Shown here: one piece after another, positions 7,782 to 16,228 of the stretch | Position numbering within the stretch: position 1 is the first letter of the stretch | Layout: each line of letters starts with the position of its first letter | Assembly: GCF_900450995.1 (NCBI RefSeq) | Contig: NZ_UGHY01000002.1 | Coordinates: 1,421,001-1,485,000, forward strand | Direction of reading: 5' to 3' | Origin: Haemophilus parainfluenzae | GTDB taxonomy: Bacteria; Pseudomonadota; Gammaproteobacteria; Enterobacterales; Pasteurellaceae | DNA: 64,000 nucleotides | Position numbers and translations under genes: made by a program | Notes under the pieces: generated by a model | What the model was told of the DNA's origin: nothing | Database searches by the model: none | Seen by the model: only the letters and a program-made list of their open reading frames with translations

Positions 7782-9947
7782 ATGACAACCCAAAACTTCC
7801 TAGTAGAAATCGGCACAGAAGAGCTGCCACCAAAAGCTCTCAAAACATTAGCGACCTCTTTTGCGGATAACGTAGAGGCGGAATTAAACCAAGCGGGCTT
7901 ATCATTCGACAAAATCGAATGGTTTGCAGCGCCGCGTCGTTTAGCAGTGAAAGTGTTGAACTTAGCCACACAGCAACCAAGCAAAGAAATCGAAAAACGC
8001 GGACCTGCAGTATCAGCAGCCTTTGATGCAGAAGGCAAACCAACAAAAGCGGCTGAAGGTTGGGCGCGTGGTTGTGGTATTACCGTTGAGCAAGCAGAAC
8101 GTATTGCGACCGATAAAGGTGAATGGTTAGTTCATCGTGCAAAAATTGAGGGGCAGCCAACTAAAAACTTGCTGAACGATATTGTGGCTAATGCCTTAGT
8201 AAAATTGCCAATTCCAAAACCAATGCGTTGGGCAGATAAAACCGTGCAATTTATCCGTCCGGTTCATACTGTGACTATGTTATTGGGTGATGAGTTAATT
8301 GAAGGTGAAATTTTAGGTGTGGCAAGTGCGCGCACTATTCGCGGTCACCGTTTCTTAGGCGAGAAAGAATTTGAAATTCAACACGCAGACCAATACCCAC
8401 AATTGTTGCGTGAAAAAGGGTCTGTGGTAGCCGATTTCAATGAGCGTAAAGCGGAAATTCTTGCAAAATCTCAAGCAAAAGCGACCGCACTTGGCGGCGT
8501 GGCTGATATTGAAGAAAGTCTGCTTGAAGAAGTAACCTCGTTGGTGGAATATCCAAACGTACTAGCGGCAAAATTTGAAGAACGTTTCTTAGCAGTACCT
8601 GCGGAAGCCTTGGTTTACACCATGAAAGGCGACCAAAAATATTTCCCGATTTATGACAAAGACGGCAAATTATTACCGCACTTTATTTTCGTTTCGAATA
8701 TCAACCCGGAAGATCCAACCGCGATTATCGAAGGGAATGAAAAAGTAGTTCGCCCACGTTTAACCGATGCGGAATTCTTCTTTAAAACCGACTTAAAACA
8801 AAAACTGGTCGATCGTTTACCGCGTTTAGAAACCGTGTTGTTCCAACAGCAACTGGGCACATTGAAAGATAAAACTGACCGTATTGAACTGCTTGCAGGT
8901 GAAATTGCAAAACAAATCGGTGCAAATGAAGTGAAAGCAAAACGTGCTGGCTTACTGTCAAAATGTGACTTGATGACCAACATGGTATTCGAATTCACCG
9001 ATACGCAAGGTGTAATGGGTATGCATTACGCGCGTCACGACGGTGAAGATGAAGAGGTCGCAGTGGCGTTAAATGAACAATATATGCCACGCTTTGCTGG
9101 CGATGAATTACCAAAATCTCTAGTGGCAAGTGCGGTTGCTTTAGCGGATAAATTTGACACCCTAACGGGGATCTTCGGCATCGGACAAGCGCCTAAAGGC
9201 AGTGCAGACCCATTTGCATTGCGTCGTGCAGCATTAGGGGCATTGCGTATTATTGTTGAGAAAAATCTTCCTCTTGATTTGGATGATTTAGTAAGAAAGT
9301 CTATTGGAACATATAAACATTTATTAGGATCTGGTCGTCGCTCTCCAGAACGAAGTCCATTTACTCGTTATAAGGGGATTATTACGAGCAAAGATGGGCT
9401 AACTGCTCCAGATGCATCAGTTCCAACTGTTGATGAGGTAACAAAAGAGGTAGTAGATTTCATGCTCGGTCGTTTCCGTGCATGGTATCAAGATGAAGAC
9501 ATTGCGGTGGATGTGATTCAAGCGGTATTAGCGCGTCGTCCAACTCGCCCTGCTGATTTTGATGCGCGTGTGCGTGCGGTTTCACACTTCCGTACTTTAG
9601 ATTCAGCGGAAGCGTTAGCAGCAGCAAATAAACGTGTAAGTAACATCTTAGCTAAAGCGGATGTTGCAATTGGTGAGATCAATTTAACCGCTTGCGTAGA
9701 ACCAGCAGAAAAAGCCCTTGCTGAAGCGGTACTTGCATTACGCACTGAAGTTCAACCGCTTATCGCACAAGGCGATTACACCGCAGTATTAGATAAATTA
9801 GCTAACTTACGCGCACCAGTAGATAGCTTCTTTGATAACGTAATGGTAAATGCTGAAGATCCAGCGCTACGTCAAAACCGTTTAGCGATTTTAAACACGT
9901 TACAAGGCTTGTTCTTACAAGTGGCGGATATTTCGGTATTGCAATAA
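7782..9947 (+). CDS. glyS: Glycyl-tRNA synthetase beta subunit
   Basis: This is the beta subunit that works with GlyQ and contributes tRNA recognition. It starts [20 protein letters not shown] and ends with the anticodon-binding helical domain ([23 protein letters not shown]). Its 721 residues exceed the roughly 688-689 I recall for E. coli and H. influenzae. The excess lies at about residues 508-555 (9303-9449), where a serine/arginine/proline-containing segment ([17 protein letters not shown] and following) replaces a shorter helix; its codons look less biased than those around it. Flanking parts ([31 protein letters not shown]) are normal, so the frame is intact and the enzyme is expected to function. 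Confidence 0.96.
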   Translation: MTTQNFLVEIGTEELPPKALKTLATSFADNVEAELNQAGLSFDKIEWFAAPRRLAVKVLNLATQQPSKEIEKRGPAVSAAFDAEGKPTKAAEGWARGCGITVEQAERIATDKGEWLVHRAKIEGQPTKNLLNDIVANALVKLPIPKPMRWADKTVQFIRPVHTVTMLLGDELIEGEILGVASARTIRGHRFLGEKEFEIQHADQYPQLLREKGSVVADFNERKAEILAKSQAKATALGGVADIEESLLEEVTSLVEYPNVLAAKFEERFLAVPAEALVYTMKGDQKYFPIYDKDGKLLPHFIFVSNINPEDPTAIIEGNEKVVRPRLTDAEFFFKTDLKQKLVDRLPRLETVLFQQQLGTLKDKTDRIELLAGEIAKQIGANEVKAKRAGLLSKCDLMTNMVFEFTDTQGVMGMHYARHDGEDEEVAVALNEQYMPRFAGDELPKSLVASAVALADKFDTLTGIFGIGQAPKGSADPFALRRAALGALRIIVEKNLPLDLDDLVRKSIGTYKHLLGSGRRSPERSPFTRYKGIITSKDGLTAPDASVPTVDEVTKEVVDFMLGRFRAWYQDEDIAVDVIQAVLARRPTRPADFDARVRAVSHFRTLDSAEALAAANKRVSNILAKADVAIGEINLTACVEPAEKALAEAVLALRTEVQPLIAQGDYTAVLDKLANLRAPVDSFFDNVMVNAEDPALRQNRLAILNTLQGLFLQVADISVLQ

Positions 9948-9954
9948 TAGATCT

Positions 9955-9990
9955 AAAAAGGATGGTCAATTTTCAAACGACCATCCTTTT
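9955..9990 (+). terminator. Rho-independent terminator after glyS
   Basis: The stem AAAAAGGATGGTC / GACCATCCTTTT surrounds an 11-nt loop and ends in four T residues, 7 bp after the glyS stop. Confidence 0.85.
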
Positions 9991-9995
9991 GTATA

Positions 9996-10024
9996 TAGAC
10001 TTCAACGGATTATTTCTCTATAAT
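9996..10024 (+). promoter_or_regulatory. Promoter of tRNA-Ile(CAU)
   Basis: A perfect -10 TATAAT at 10019-10024 ends 12 bp before the mature tRNA start. A moderate -35 (TAGACT, 9996-10001) lies 17 bp upstream of it. Confidence 0.6.
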
Positions 10025-10036
10025 CACTCGCACTTT

Positions 10037-10113
10037 CCCCCCTTAGCTCAGTCGGTTAGAGCAGGCGACTCATAATCGCTTGGTCACTGGTTCAAGTCCG
10101 GTAGGGGGGACCA
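10037..10113 (+). tRNA. tRNA-Ile with CAU anticodon (lysidine-modified Ile2 type)
   Basis: A 77-nt cloverleaf with a fully paired 7-bp acceptor stem (CCCCCCT / AGGGGGG), discriminator A and encoded CCA. The anticodon is CAT, which alone could mean Met. The body (TTAGCTCAGT..GGTTAGAGCAGGCGACTCATAATCGCTTGGTC) instead matches the E. coli ileX/ileY genes closely and differs from initiator and elongator tRNA-Met. In that isoacceptor TilS converts the anticodon C to lysidine, so that it reads AUA as isoleucine. A single-gene transcript is likely: promoter just upstream, terminator just downstream. Confidence 0.9.
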
Positions 10114-10122
10114 TTTTACAGA

Positions 10123-10145
10123 GATCGCATTAGGCGGTCTTTTTT
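10123..10145 (+). terminator. Terminator after tRNA-Ile
   Basis: A six-base stem with one G-T wobble (GATCGC / GCGGTC, loop ATTAG) is followed by six T residues, 10 bp after the tRNA CCA end. Confidence 0.6.
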
Positions 10146-10166
10146 ATTCCCTTTCTATAACGCGTT

Positions 10167-10892
10167 TTAGGCGTTATATCCTTTCAACAATTCAGTCCAA
10201 TTATCTTTATTGAATTGAATGTTCATTCTGCCGACTTCTTTGACAAAAGAGCGGTGTAATCTTTCTAGGTTGCTTTGTTTCCAAAAATCACCCGATTTTT
10301 GACCGCACTTATCGAAATCAATAAGCCAACATTTTTGTTCATTTTCGAGTTGTTGAACGAGAATATTATGAGCATTGAGATCCGTATGGCAGATTTGCAA
10401 ATCATGTAATTGGCGAATTAATTTCCCGATGGCTTGCCAGATATTATTAGGCAGGTTCTGGATTTGTAAAAGTCCAGTCAGATCCTGGGCATTTTCGATC
10501 TTTTCAATCAAGATATCCGCTTGGTAGCAAATACCTAATTTGCCTTTTTTAACACATGCAGCAACAGGTTTAGGCACAGCAACACCTGCTTGATGGAGTT
10601 GATTTAAAAGCTGAAGTTCTGCTACGCTGCGAGTTTCAGTCAATGATTGAAAACGATAGCGATCTTTGTTGAATTTTCCCCATAAACCACCGCGATAATA
10701 GTGACGAAGGGCTGTATTTACACCAAACAGATCTTTTGTATCCAGGAAGTAGGTTGTGCCACGTCCTTTGGCTGAACCGGTAATACGTTGTTGTTTTTCC
10801 CAAAAAGCCGATTCAAAAAATGAAGCGGGCTCCGTTGGTTTTTCCGTGAGATTAAAAAGAAAGAATTGATTATCTTTTTGGAATTCAAGCAT
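10167..10892 (-). CDS. kdkA: 3-deoxy-D-manno-octulosonic acid (Kdo) kinase
   Basis: KdkA phosphorylates the single Kdo residue of Haemophilus-type lipopolysaccharide at O-4, on the cytoplasmic face. The 241-residue protein has a protein-kinase-like fold: a glycine-containing N-lobe stretch (GSAKGRGTTYFLDTKD), the catalytic loop HTDLNAHNIL near residue 170 and the metal-binding DFDK. It is divergent from the heptosyltransferase gene opsX, with 77 bp between start codons; in H. influenzae the same two genes are neighbours. Single-Kdo, phosphorylated inner core is a hallmark of Pasteurellaceae. Confidence 0.93.
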   Translation of the reverse strand: MLEFQKDNQFFLFNLTEKPTEPASFFESAFWEKQQRITGSAKGRGTTYFLDTKDLFGVNTALRHYYRGGLWGKFNKDRYRFQSLTETRSVAELQLLNQLHQAGVAVPKPVAACVKKGKLGICYQADILIEKIENAQDLTGLLQIQNLPNNIWQAIGKLIRQLHDLQICHTDLNAHNILVQQLENEQKCWLIDFDKCGQKSGDFWKQSNLERLHRSFVKEVGRMNIQFNKDNWTELLKGYNA

Positions 10893-10969
10893 TTTAGTTG
10901 AACCGAATAATAGAAAATGCTCTCATTCTACTTTAAAATAGGTGGAAATTAAATGCGTGAGGAATTCAA

Positions 10970-12025
10970 ATGTCCCATTCTCCACTTTTTACCTCCCCCC
11001 CTAAATCACTTTGTATTTTGCGTTTGTCTGCGGTGGGTGATGTTTGCCATGCACTTGCGGTGGTACAACATATTAAACGTTATTGGCCGCAAACAAAATT
11101 AACGTGGATTGTGGGTAAAACAGAAATGGGCTTGCTTTCTGGTATTGAAGGCGTGGAACTTGTTCCTTACGATAAAAAGAGCGGTTGGAAAGGCGTGTGG
11201 AATTTATGGATGTTTTTGAAAAATAATCAATTTGATGCGCTTTTGAATATGCAGACGGCATTTCGTGCTTCTATTATCTCTCTTGGTATTCAAGCAAAAT
11301 ATAAAATTGGGTTTGGCAAAAAACGTTCTCGAGAAGGGCAGTGGTTGTTTGTGAATCACCGAGTTCAAGATCCTGAAACGACTCATGTGCTAGATGGTTT
11401 TATGGCTTTTGCCGATTATCTAGGAGTGCCACCGGCAGAAATGCTTTCTTGGCAATTAGCGATCTCTGATGCAGATCGAGGATACGCCAAACAGTTTATT
11501 GATCCTACGCGTAAAAATCTGATTATTTCTCCTTGCTCTAGTAAAGCCGAGAAAGATTGGTTGGTGGAGCGTTATGCAGAGGTGGCGAACATTGCTCATC
11601 AACATCATGTGAATGTGATTTTTTGTAGTTCGCCGGCAAAACGCGAATTAGAAATGGTGAAAAAAATTATCGCACTTTGTGATTTTGAAGCTGTTGATGC
11701 ATCTGGAAAAACCAGTTTGAAACAACTTGCCGCATTAATTCATCAAGCAGATTTAGTCATTTCGCCTGATTCTGGGCCAGCCCATATTGCTACTACTCAA
11801 GGTACGCCAGTGATTGGATTGTATGCCTATCACAATCCATTGCGCACCGCGCCTTATCATAATCTGGATAATGTGGTGTCAGTATATGAAGAAAATGTGC
11901 AAAAAGAACAAGGAAAACCTTCAAGTGAATTGCCTTGGGTGACTAAATTAAAAGGCAAAAATTTAATGGCTGAAATTCAGGTAGATCAAGTAGTGGCTCA
12001 GATGAGAGCATTAAATTTATTTTAA
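10970..12025 (+). CDS. opsX: ADP-heptose:LPS heptosyltransferase I
   Basis: A 351-residue glycosyltransferase of family GT9 that adds the first heptose to phosphorylated Kdo in LPS inner-core synthesis, at the cytoplasmic face of the inner membrane. Recognisable features are the N-terminal ILRLSAVGDVCHALAVV motif and the C-terminal nucleotide-sugar site SPDSGPAHIATTQGTPVIGLY, near residue 265. Sequence, length and position next to kdkA match the Haemophilus opsX gene, whose product acts on Kdo-phosphate acceptors. An uptake signal lies just after the stop. Confidence 0.92.
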   Translation: MSHSPLFTSPPKSLCILRLSAVGDVCHALAVVQHIKRYWPQTKLTWIVGKTEMGLLSGIEGVELVPYDKKSGWKGVWNLWMFLKNNQFDALLNMQTAFRASIISLGIQAKYKIGFGKKRSREGQWLFVNHRVQDPETTHVLDGFMAFADYLGVPPAEMLSWQLAISDADRGYAKQFIDPTRKNLIISPCSSKAEKDWLVERYAEVANIAHQHHVNVIFCSSPAKRELEMVKKIIALCDFEAVDASGKTSLKQLAALIHQADLVISPDSGPAHIATTQGTPVIGLYAYHNPLRTAPYHNLDNVVSVYEENVQKEQGKPSSELPWVTKLKGKNLMAEIQVDQVVAQMRALNLF

Positions 12026-12045
12026 AGTGCGGTCAATTTTAGAGA

Positions 12046-12070
12046 TAAAAAAAGCCCTCAAATGAGGGCT
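12046..12070 (-). terminator. Rho-independent terminator of the AhpD-like gene
   Basis: An 8-bp stem (AGCCCTCA / TGAGGGCT) with a two-base loop is followed on the minus strand by a run of seven T residues. The opposite strand lacks a U tract, so it serves the leftward gene. Confidence 0.8.
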
Positions 12071-12096
12071 AAAAGAATCATAAAGTTCCTTGCGAA

Positions 12097-12441
12097 TTAT
12101 TCGCCTTTTTGTGCGTTGTAAGCTTCTAATGCACGAAGAGAATAGGTGTAAGCTGCACCTGCATTTAATGCGATAGACATCGCTAATGCTGCTGCCACTT
12201 CTTCTTCAGTTGCACCTGCTTTCACCGCTTCATCAGCATGCACGCCAATGCAGCTTTCACAACGTGTTGTTACTGCAACGGCTAATGCAATTAATTCACG
12301 GGTTTTGGCATCTAATACGTTACCTTCTGCTGCAGCCGCACCTAATGCGCCGTAAGCTTGTAACATTTTAGGGTATTTTTTACCTAATGCACCGAATGAT
12401 TTTTTAACGTGTGCTACATCATTTTTCCAATCTGCAAACAT
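12097..12441 (-). CDS. Carboxymuconolactone decarboxylase family (AhpD-like) protein
   Basis: A 114-residue all-helical protein of the CMD/AhpD family (PF02627). It carries the redox motif CESCIGVH (CxxC plus a histidine three residues on, about residues 50-57) that AhpD-type proteins use for peroxidase or disulphide-reductase chemistry. The alanine-rich C-terminal helices (EEEVAAALAMSIALNAG) are typical. It is divergent from an AraC-type regulator 103 bp away, which is likely to control it; the same neighbour pair occurs in H. influenzae as I recall. The physiological substrate is unknown. Confidence 0.85.
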   Translation of the reverse strand: MFADWKNDVAHVKKSFGALGKKYPKMLQAYGALGAAAAEGNVLDAKTRELIALAVAVTTRCESCIGVHADEAVKAGATEEEVAAALAMSIALNAGAAYTYSLRALEAYNAQKGE

Positions 12442-12544
12442 AGTTTTTCTCCTTAAATTTAGTACAAATTTCGAGAGGAATTATAAGCAGATTAGCGTAT
12501 GATACTTGTCAAATTGTCTTAACTTTTAGACGGAAAATCTCACA

Positions 12545-13435
12545 ATGGATTATTTAGATAAATTAACTCAGCTGGCGCAAGTGCGTGGGGAAATTAATAT
12601 TCGCTGCTTGTTTCAAGGGGATTGGCAAGTTGAACATCAGCCAGATGCGGCGGAATATCAAGGTTTATTTCATTTAATTGAGCAAGGTGAGTGCTGGGTA
12701 ACCTTTGCAGAAAAACAGTTCCATTTGAAAAAAGGAGATCTCTTTTTTCTCCCTCAAAATAGACCGCACTTTTTGGGCAGTTCTCAACAAAAAAGAGAGA
12801 ATAGTCTACAGAGAGAGAAATCAAACGCACTTTTTAATGTCCATCAAATAGGTGCAGGTACGCCCGATCTGAAGATGTTTTGTGGGACGTTTTATTATCA
12901 AAAACCGTCATTATTAATTGAGTCGTTACCAGATTACTTACATCTTTCGCTACAAAATACGCCAGTGCAGCCTTTGGTTTCACTTTTTTTGCAAGAAGCC
13001 GAGAAACCGGAGCAAGGCACAAAATCCGTGATAGACGCGCTATCAAATGTGTTGTTTATTTATATTTTGCGTCATGCTCAACAAATAGGTTTGCTCAATC
13101 AAGGCTTATTAGCCTCGTTGCAGGATAAAAGACTGAATCAAGTCCTTGAAAAAATCCTGTTTTCACCTCAATTAGATTGGAATATTGAGCAATTAGCCGA
13201 GTTGGCATCCATGTCTCGTGCGACCTTTATGCGGATCTTTCAACAGCAACTCGGGATGCCACCAGGAAAATTTCTCACACAAGTGCGGTTAGAAATGGCG
13301 GCTGTTTTATTGAAAAATACGCAAAAGACCATTTTGGCAATCGCCCTTGAAGTAGGGTATCAATCAGAAGCACATTTTAGTAAAGCATTTAAGGCAATTT
13401 ATGGGCTTTCACCGAGCCAATTTCGTAAAACCTAG
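12545..13435 (+). CDS. AraC-family transcriptional regulator with N-terminal cupin
   Basis: A 296-residue regulator. The first part is a cupin-like ligand-sensing domain (EQGECWVTFAEKQFHLKKGDLFFLPQNRPHFL, about residues 50-80, AraC-binding cupin type). The last 100 residues hold the two helix-turn-helix motifs of AraC proteins (WNIEQLAELASMSRATFMRIFQ and TILAIALEVGYQSEAHFSKAFKAIYG). The divergent AhpD-like gene is its most likely target, because relatives of this subfamily often control an adjacent divergent redox gene. The ligand is unknown. Two degenerate uptake signals lie inside the coding region. Confidence 0.88.
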   Translation: MDYLDKLTQLAQVRGEINIRCLFQGDWQVEHQPDAAEYQGLFHLIEQGECWVTFAEKQFHLKKGDLFFLPQNRPHFLGSSQQKRENSLQREKSNALFNVHQIGAGTPDLKMFCGTFYYQKPSLLIESLPDYLHLSLQNTPVQPLVSLFLQEAEKPEQGTKSVIDALSNVLFIYILRHAQQIGLLNQGLLASLQDKRLNQVLEKILFSPQLDWNIEQLAELASMSRATFMRIFQQQLGMPPGKFLTQVRLEMAAVLLKNTQKTILAIALEVGYQSEAHFSKAFKAIYGLSPSQFRKT

Positions 13436-13473
13436 CCCATCGTTCAAAACTTACGCTATAATGACCGCACTTT

Positions 13474-13500
13474 AGGCGGCTTTGTCGCCTTTAATTTTTT
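13474..13500 (+). terminator. Terminator between the AraC gene and the ABC exporter gene
   Basis: A short stem (AGGCG / CGCCT, 7-nt loop) is followed by TTAATTTTTT. A TATAAT sits just upstream at 13457-13462, but no convincing -35 accompanies it. Confidence 0.5.
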
Positions 13501-13511
13501 AAGGTATTGTT

Positions 13512-15356
13512 ATGTTTAATAAAATATTTTCATGGTTTGAAAACCGTTTAAATCCTTATCCGGAAAACAATCCTACGACGCCTGAAAAAGGTTTGTTCCG
13601 TTTTATTTGGTCAAGCATTGATGGCATGAAGGGTTGGATCTTTTTACTCGCGGTATTGACGGTCGGTACCGGTGTGATGGAAGCCTTACTTTTCCAATTT
13701 ATGGGATTATTGGTGGATTGGCTGGGGGCTTATTCACCAACCACACTTTGGCAAGAAAAAGGGCATCTGCTTGCCGGTATGGCAGCTTTGCTTATTTTCA
13801 GTATTGTATGGTCATTTGTGGGCGTGAATGTACGCTTACAAACGTTACAAGGGGTGTTTCCAATGCGTTTGCGTTGGAATTTCCATCGTTTGATGCTAGG
13901 CCAAAGCTTAAGCTTCTACCAAGATGAATTTGCAGGTCGCGTATCGGCGAAAGTGATGCAAACCGCTCTTGCGGTGCGAGATACCGTCATGACCATTGCG
14001 GATATGCTGGTGTATGTTGCCGTATATTTTATCACCTCCGGCTTAGTGCTTGCGGCTTTAGATACTTGGTTTTTAGTGCCGTTTTTCTTATGGATTGTGG
14101 CATTTGTGACTATTTTACGTTTGCTTATTCCACGCTTAGCGAAAACTGCGCAACGACAAGCTGATGCTCGATCTCTAATGACAGGGCGTATTACAGATGC
14201 TTACTCAAATATTGCAACGGTAAAACTATTTTCACATGATGCGAGAGAAGCGAATTATGCCAAACGTTCCATGGAAGAATTCATGGTCACCGTGCATGCA
14301 CAAATGCGGTTGGCGAGCTCATTAGATACCTTAACTTACGCAACCAATATTTTCTTAACGTTAAGCACCGCGATTTTAGGTGTGGTGTTATGGCAAAACG
14401 GCCAAGTTGGCGTGGGAGCAGTGGCTACAGCAACCGCGATGGCGTTACGTGTAAATGGTCTTTCTCGTTGGATTATGTGGGAATCAGCTCGTTTATTTGA
14501 AAATATCGGGACAGTGAATGATGGTATGGCAACACTAACCAAACCGCATACCATTGTTGATAAGCCAAATTGTGTTGCATTAGAAGTAAAACAAGGTGAG
14601 ATCAAATTTAACAATGTTTCGTTTGCCTATGATCCGAATAAACCGTTACTTAACCATTTTAATCTCACCATCAAACCAGGTGAAAAAGTGGGCTTAATTG
14701 GTCGTTCTGGTGCAGGTAAATCAACCATTGTGAATTTACTTCTACGTTTCTACGAAGCACAAGAAGGTTCAATTACCATTGATGGTCAAAATGTTTTAGA
14801 TGTAAGCCAAGAAAGCCTTCGTAGTCAGATTGGTCTTGTAACACAAGATACCTCGCTTTTACACCGTTCTGTTCGCGATAACATCATTTATGGTCGCCCA
14901 ACTGCGACGGACGAAGAAATGATCAATGCGGCTAAACGTGCGGAAGCAGCCGATTTCATTCCTTATCTCAGCGATGCGCAAGGTAGAAAAGGCTATGATG
15001 CTCATGTTGGTGAACGTGGGGTGAAACTGTCAGGTGGACAACGCCAACGTATTGCCATTGCACGAGTGATGTTAAAAGATGCACCAATTTTACTGTTGGA
15101 TGAAGCGACCAGTGCGTTAGACTCCGAAGTAGAAGTAGCGATCCAAGAAAGTCTCGATAAGATGATGGAAAATAAAACGGTTATTGCCATCGCTCACCGT
15201 TTATCCACTATTGCGGCAATGGATCGTTTAATTGTGTTAGATAAAGGGCAAATTGTCGAGCAAGGGACTCACTCAGAATTACTTGAACAAAATGGCCTTT
15301 ATGCTCGCCTTTGGAAACATCAAAGTGGTGGCTTCTTGAGTGAGCATGCCGAGTAA
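13512..15356 (+). CDS. ABC exporter, fused permease and ATPase
   Basis: A 614-residue half-transporter of the MsbA-like exporter class. About six transmembrane helices (residues 35-330) precede a nucleotide-binding domain with Walker A GRSGAGKST near residue 395, signature LSGGQRQR, Walker B ILLLDEATSALD and the switch histidine in IAIAHRLS. It would act as a homodimer in the inner membrane. It follows the AraC/AhpD-like pair as in H. influenzae, but the substrate is unknown: drug, lipid and peptide export are all possible. It is distinct from the essential lipid A flippase MsbA, which is normally next to lpxK. Confidence 0.88.
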   Translation: MFNKIFSWFENRLNPYPENNPTTPEKGLFRFIWSSIDGMKGWIFLLAVLTVGTGVMEALLFQFMGLLVDWLGAYSPTTLWQEKGHLLAGMAALLIFSIVWSFVGVNVRLQTLQGVFPMRLRWNFHRLMLGQSLSFYQDEFAGRVSAKVMQTALAVRDTVMTIADMLVYVAVYFITSGLVLAALDTWFLVPFFLWIVAFVTILRLLIPRLAKTAQRQADARSLMTGRITDAYSNIATVKLFSHDAREANYAKRSMEEFMVTVHAQMRLASSLDTLTYATNIFLTLSTAILGVVLWQNGQVGVGAVATATAMALRVNGLSRWIMWESARLFENIGTVNDGMATLTKPHTIVDKPNCVALEVKQGEIKFNNVSFAYDPNKPLLNHFNLTIKPGEKVGLIGRSGAGKSTIVNLLLRFYEAQEGSITIDGQNVLDVSQESLRSQIGLVTQDTSLLHRSVRDNIIYGRPTATDEEMINAAKRAEAADFIPYLSDAQGRKGYDAHVGERGVKLSGGQRQRIAIARVMLKDAPILLLDEATSALDSEVEVAIQESLDKMMENKTVIAIAHRLSTIAAMDRLIVLDKGQIVEQGTHSELLEQNGLYARLWKHQSGGFLSEHAE

Positions 15357-15451
15357 AACACAGGAAAAAATGACCGCACTTTGCAAAGGTGTAAATCTTG
15401 AGAGAGTTTAGATAGAGATTGAACTTTTCTCATAATTAGTGCGAATTTCCT

Positions 15452-15480
15452 TTGACTATTTTATTGACAACAGGTAATAT
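15452..15480 (+). promoter_or_regulatory. Strong promoter of yceD-rpmF
   Basis: TTGACT (15452-15457), a 17-bp spacer and TAATAT (15475-15480) form a near-ideal sigma-70 promoter. The -10 ends only 9 bp before the yceD ATG at 15490, so the predicted start site is at or within about 3 nt of the start codon. A second -35-like TTGACA (15464-15469) could drive a start inside yceD. Confidence 0.75.
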
Positions 15481-15489
15481 TCGCACCCT

Positions 15490-16014
15490 ATGCAAAAGGT
15501 AAAACTACCCCTAACCGTTGATCCGGTTAAAGACGCTCAACAAAGAATTGATTATGATGGTTATTATACCGCTAGTCAGTTAGTGCGTTTAGCTGAATCT
15601 ACGGGGAAAGTGCTCAGCGATGCACAGGTAACATTATCGTTTTATATTGATCCACAAAAATTAGTGGTGATGAAAGGGCAAGTACAAGTTGATGTCGAAT
15701 TAGACTGTCAACGTTGTGGCGAACCATTCAAACAAACATTGGAATGTCATTTTATGTATAGTCCAGTGGCTAATTGGGATCAGGCTGATGACTTGCCGGA
15801 AATTTATGAGCCAATCGAATTTAATGAGTTTGGTGAAATAGATTTACTTGGTGCAGTGGAAGACGAACTTATTTTAGCTCTACCGCTTGTTCCAATGCAT
15901 TCATCTGAACACTGTGAAGTGTCCGCGCACGAACAGGTTTTTGGCGAATTGCCTGAAGAATTGGCAAAAAAACCGAACCCGTTCGCTGTATTAGCTAATT
16001 TAAAGCAAAAGTAA
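15490..16014 (+). CDS. yceD: YceD (DUF177), 23S rRNA accumulation protein
   Basis: A 174-residue soluble protein of the DUF177 family, linked in other bacteria to 23S rRNA accumulation and always found before rpmF. The start [12 protein letters not shown] matches the E. coli YceD N-terminus, fixing the ATG at 15490. Cysteines in [10 protein letters not shown] and the EHCEV region suggest a metal site, and the C-terminal [21 protein letters not shown] is typical. There is no Shine-Dalgarno upstream and the promoter -10 lies 9 bp before the ATG, so translation may be leaderless. rpmF follows after 22 bp. Confidence 0.93.
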   Translation: MQKVKLPLTVDPVKDAQQRIDYDGYYTASQLVRLAESTGKVLSDAQVTLSFYIDPQKLVVMKGQVQVDVELDCQRCGEPFKQTLECHFMYSPVANWDQADDLPEIYEPIEFNEFGEIDLLGAVEDELILALPLVPMHSSEHCEVSAHEQVFGELPEELAKKPNPFAVLANLKQK

Positions 16015-16036
16015 ATTAAATTTAGGAGTATAGCCA

Positions 16037-16207
16037 ATGGCTGTTCAACAAAACAAAAAATCTCGTTCACGTCGTGATATGCGTCGTTCACACGATGCAT
16101 TAACTACTGCTGCAGTATCAGTAGATAAAGCAAGCGGTGAAACTCACTTACGCCACCACGTAACTGCTGACGGTTACTACCGTGGTCGCAAAGTGATCAA
16201 TAAGTAA
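16037..16207 (+). CDS. rpmF: 50S ribosomal protein L32
   Basis: A 56-residue basic protein beginning [20 protein letters not shown], the standard L32 N-terminus, and ending [11 protein letters not shown]. It is a structural protein of the large ribosomal subunit. TAGGAG precedes the ATG. It lies between yceD and plsX, the widespread arrangement that couples ribosomal and fatty-acid/phospholipid genes in one transcript. Confidence 0.97.
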
Positions 16208-16228
16208 TTTTACTTATAAGGTATTCAC

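Noticed and set aside
10037..10113. tRNA-Met from the CAT anticodon
   Set aside because: The body matches tRNA-Ile2 (ileX/ileY type) almost exactly and differs from both Met tRNAs; the C is expected to be lysidine-modified.
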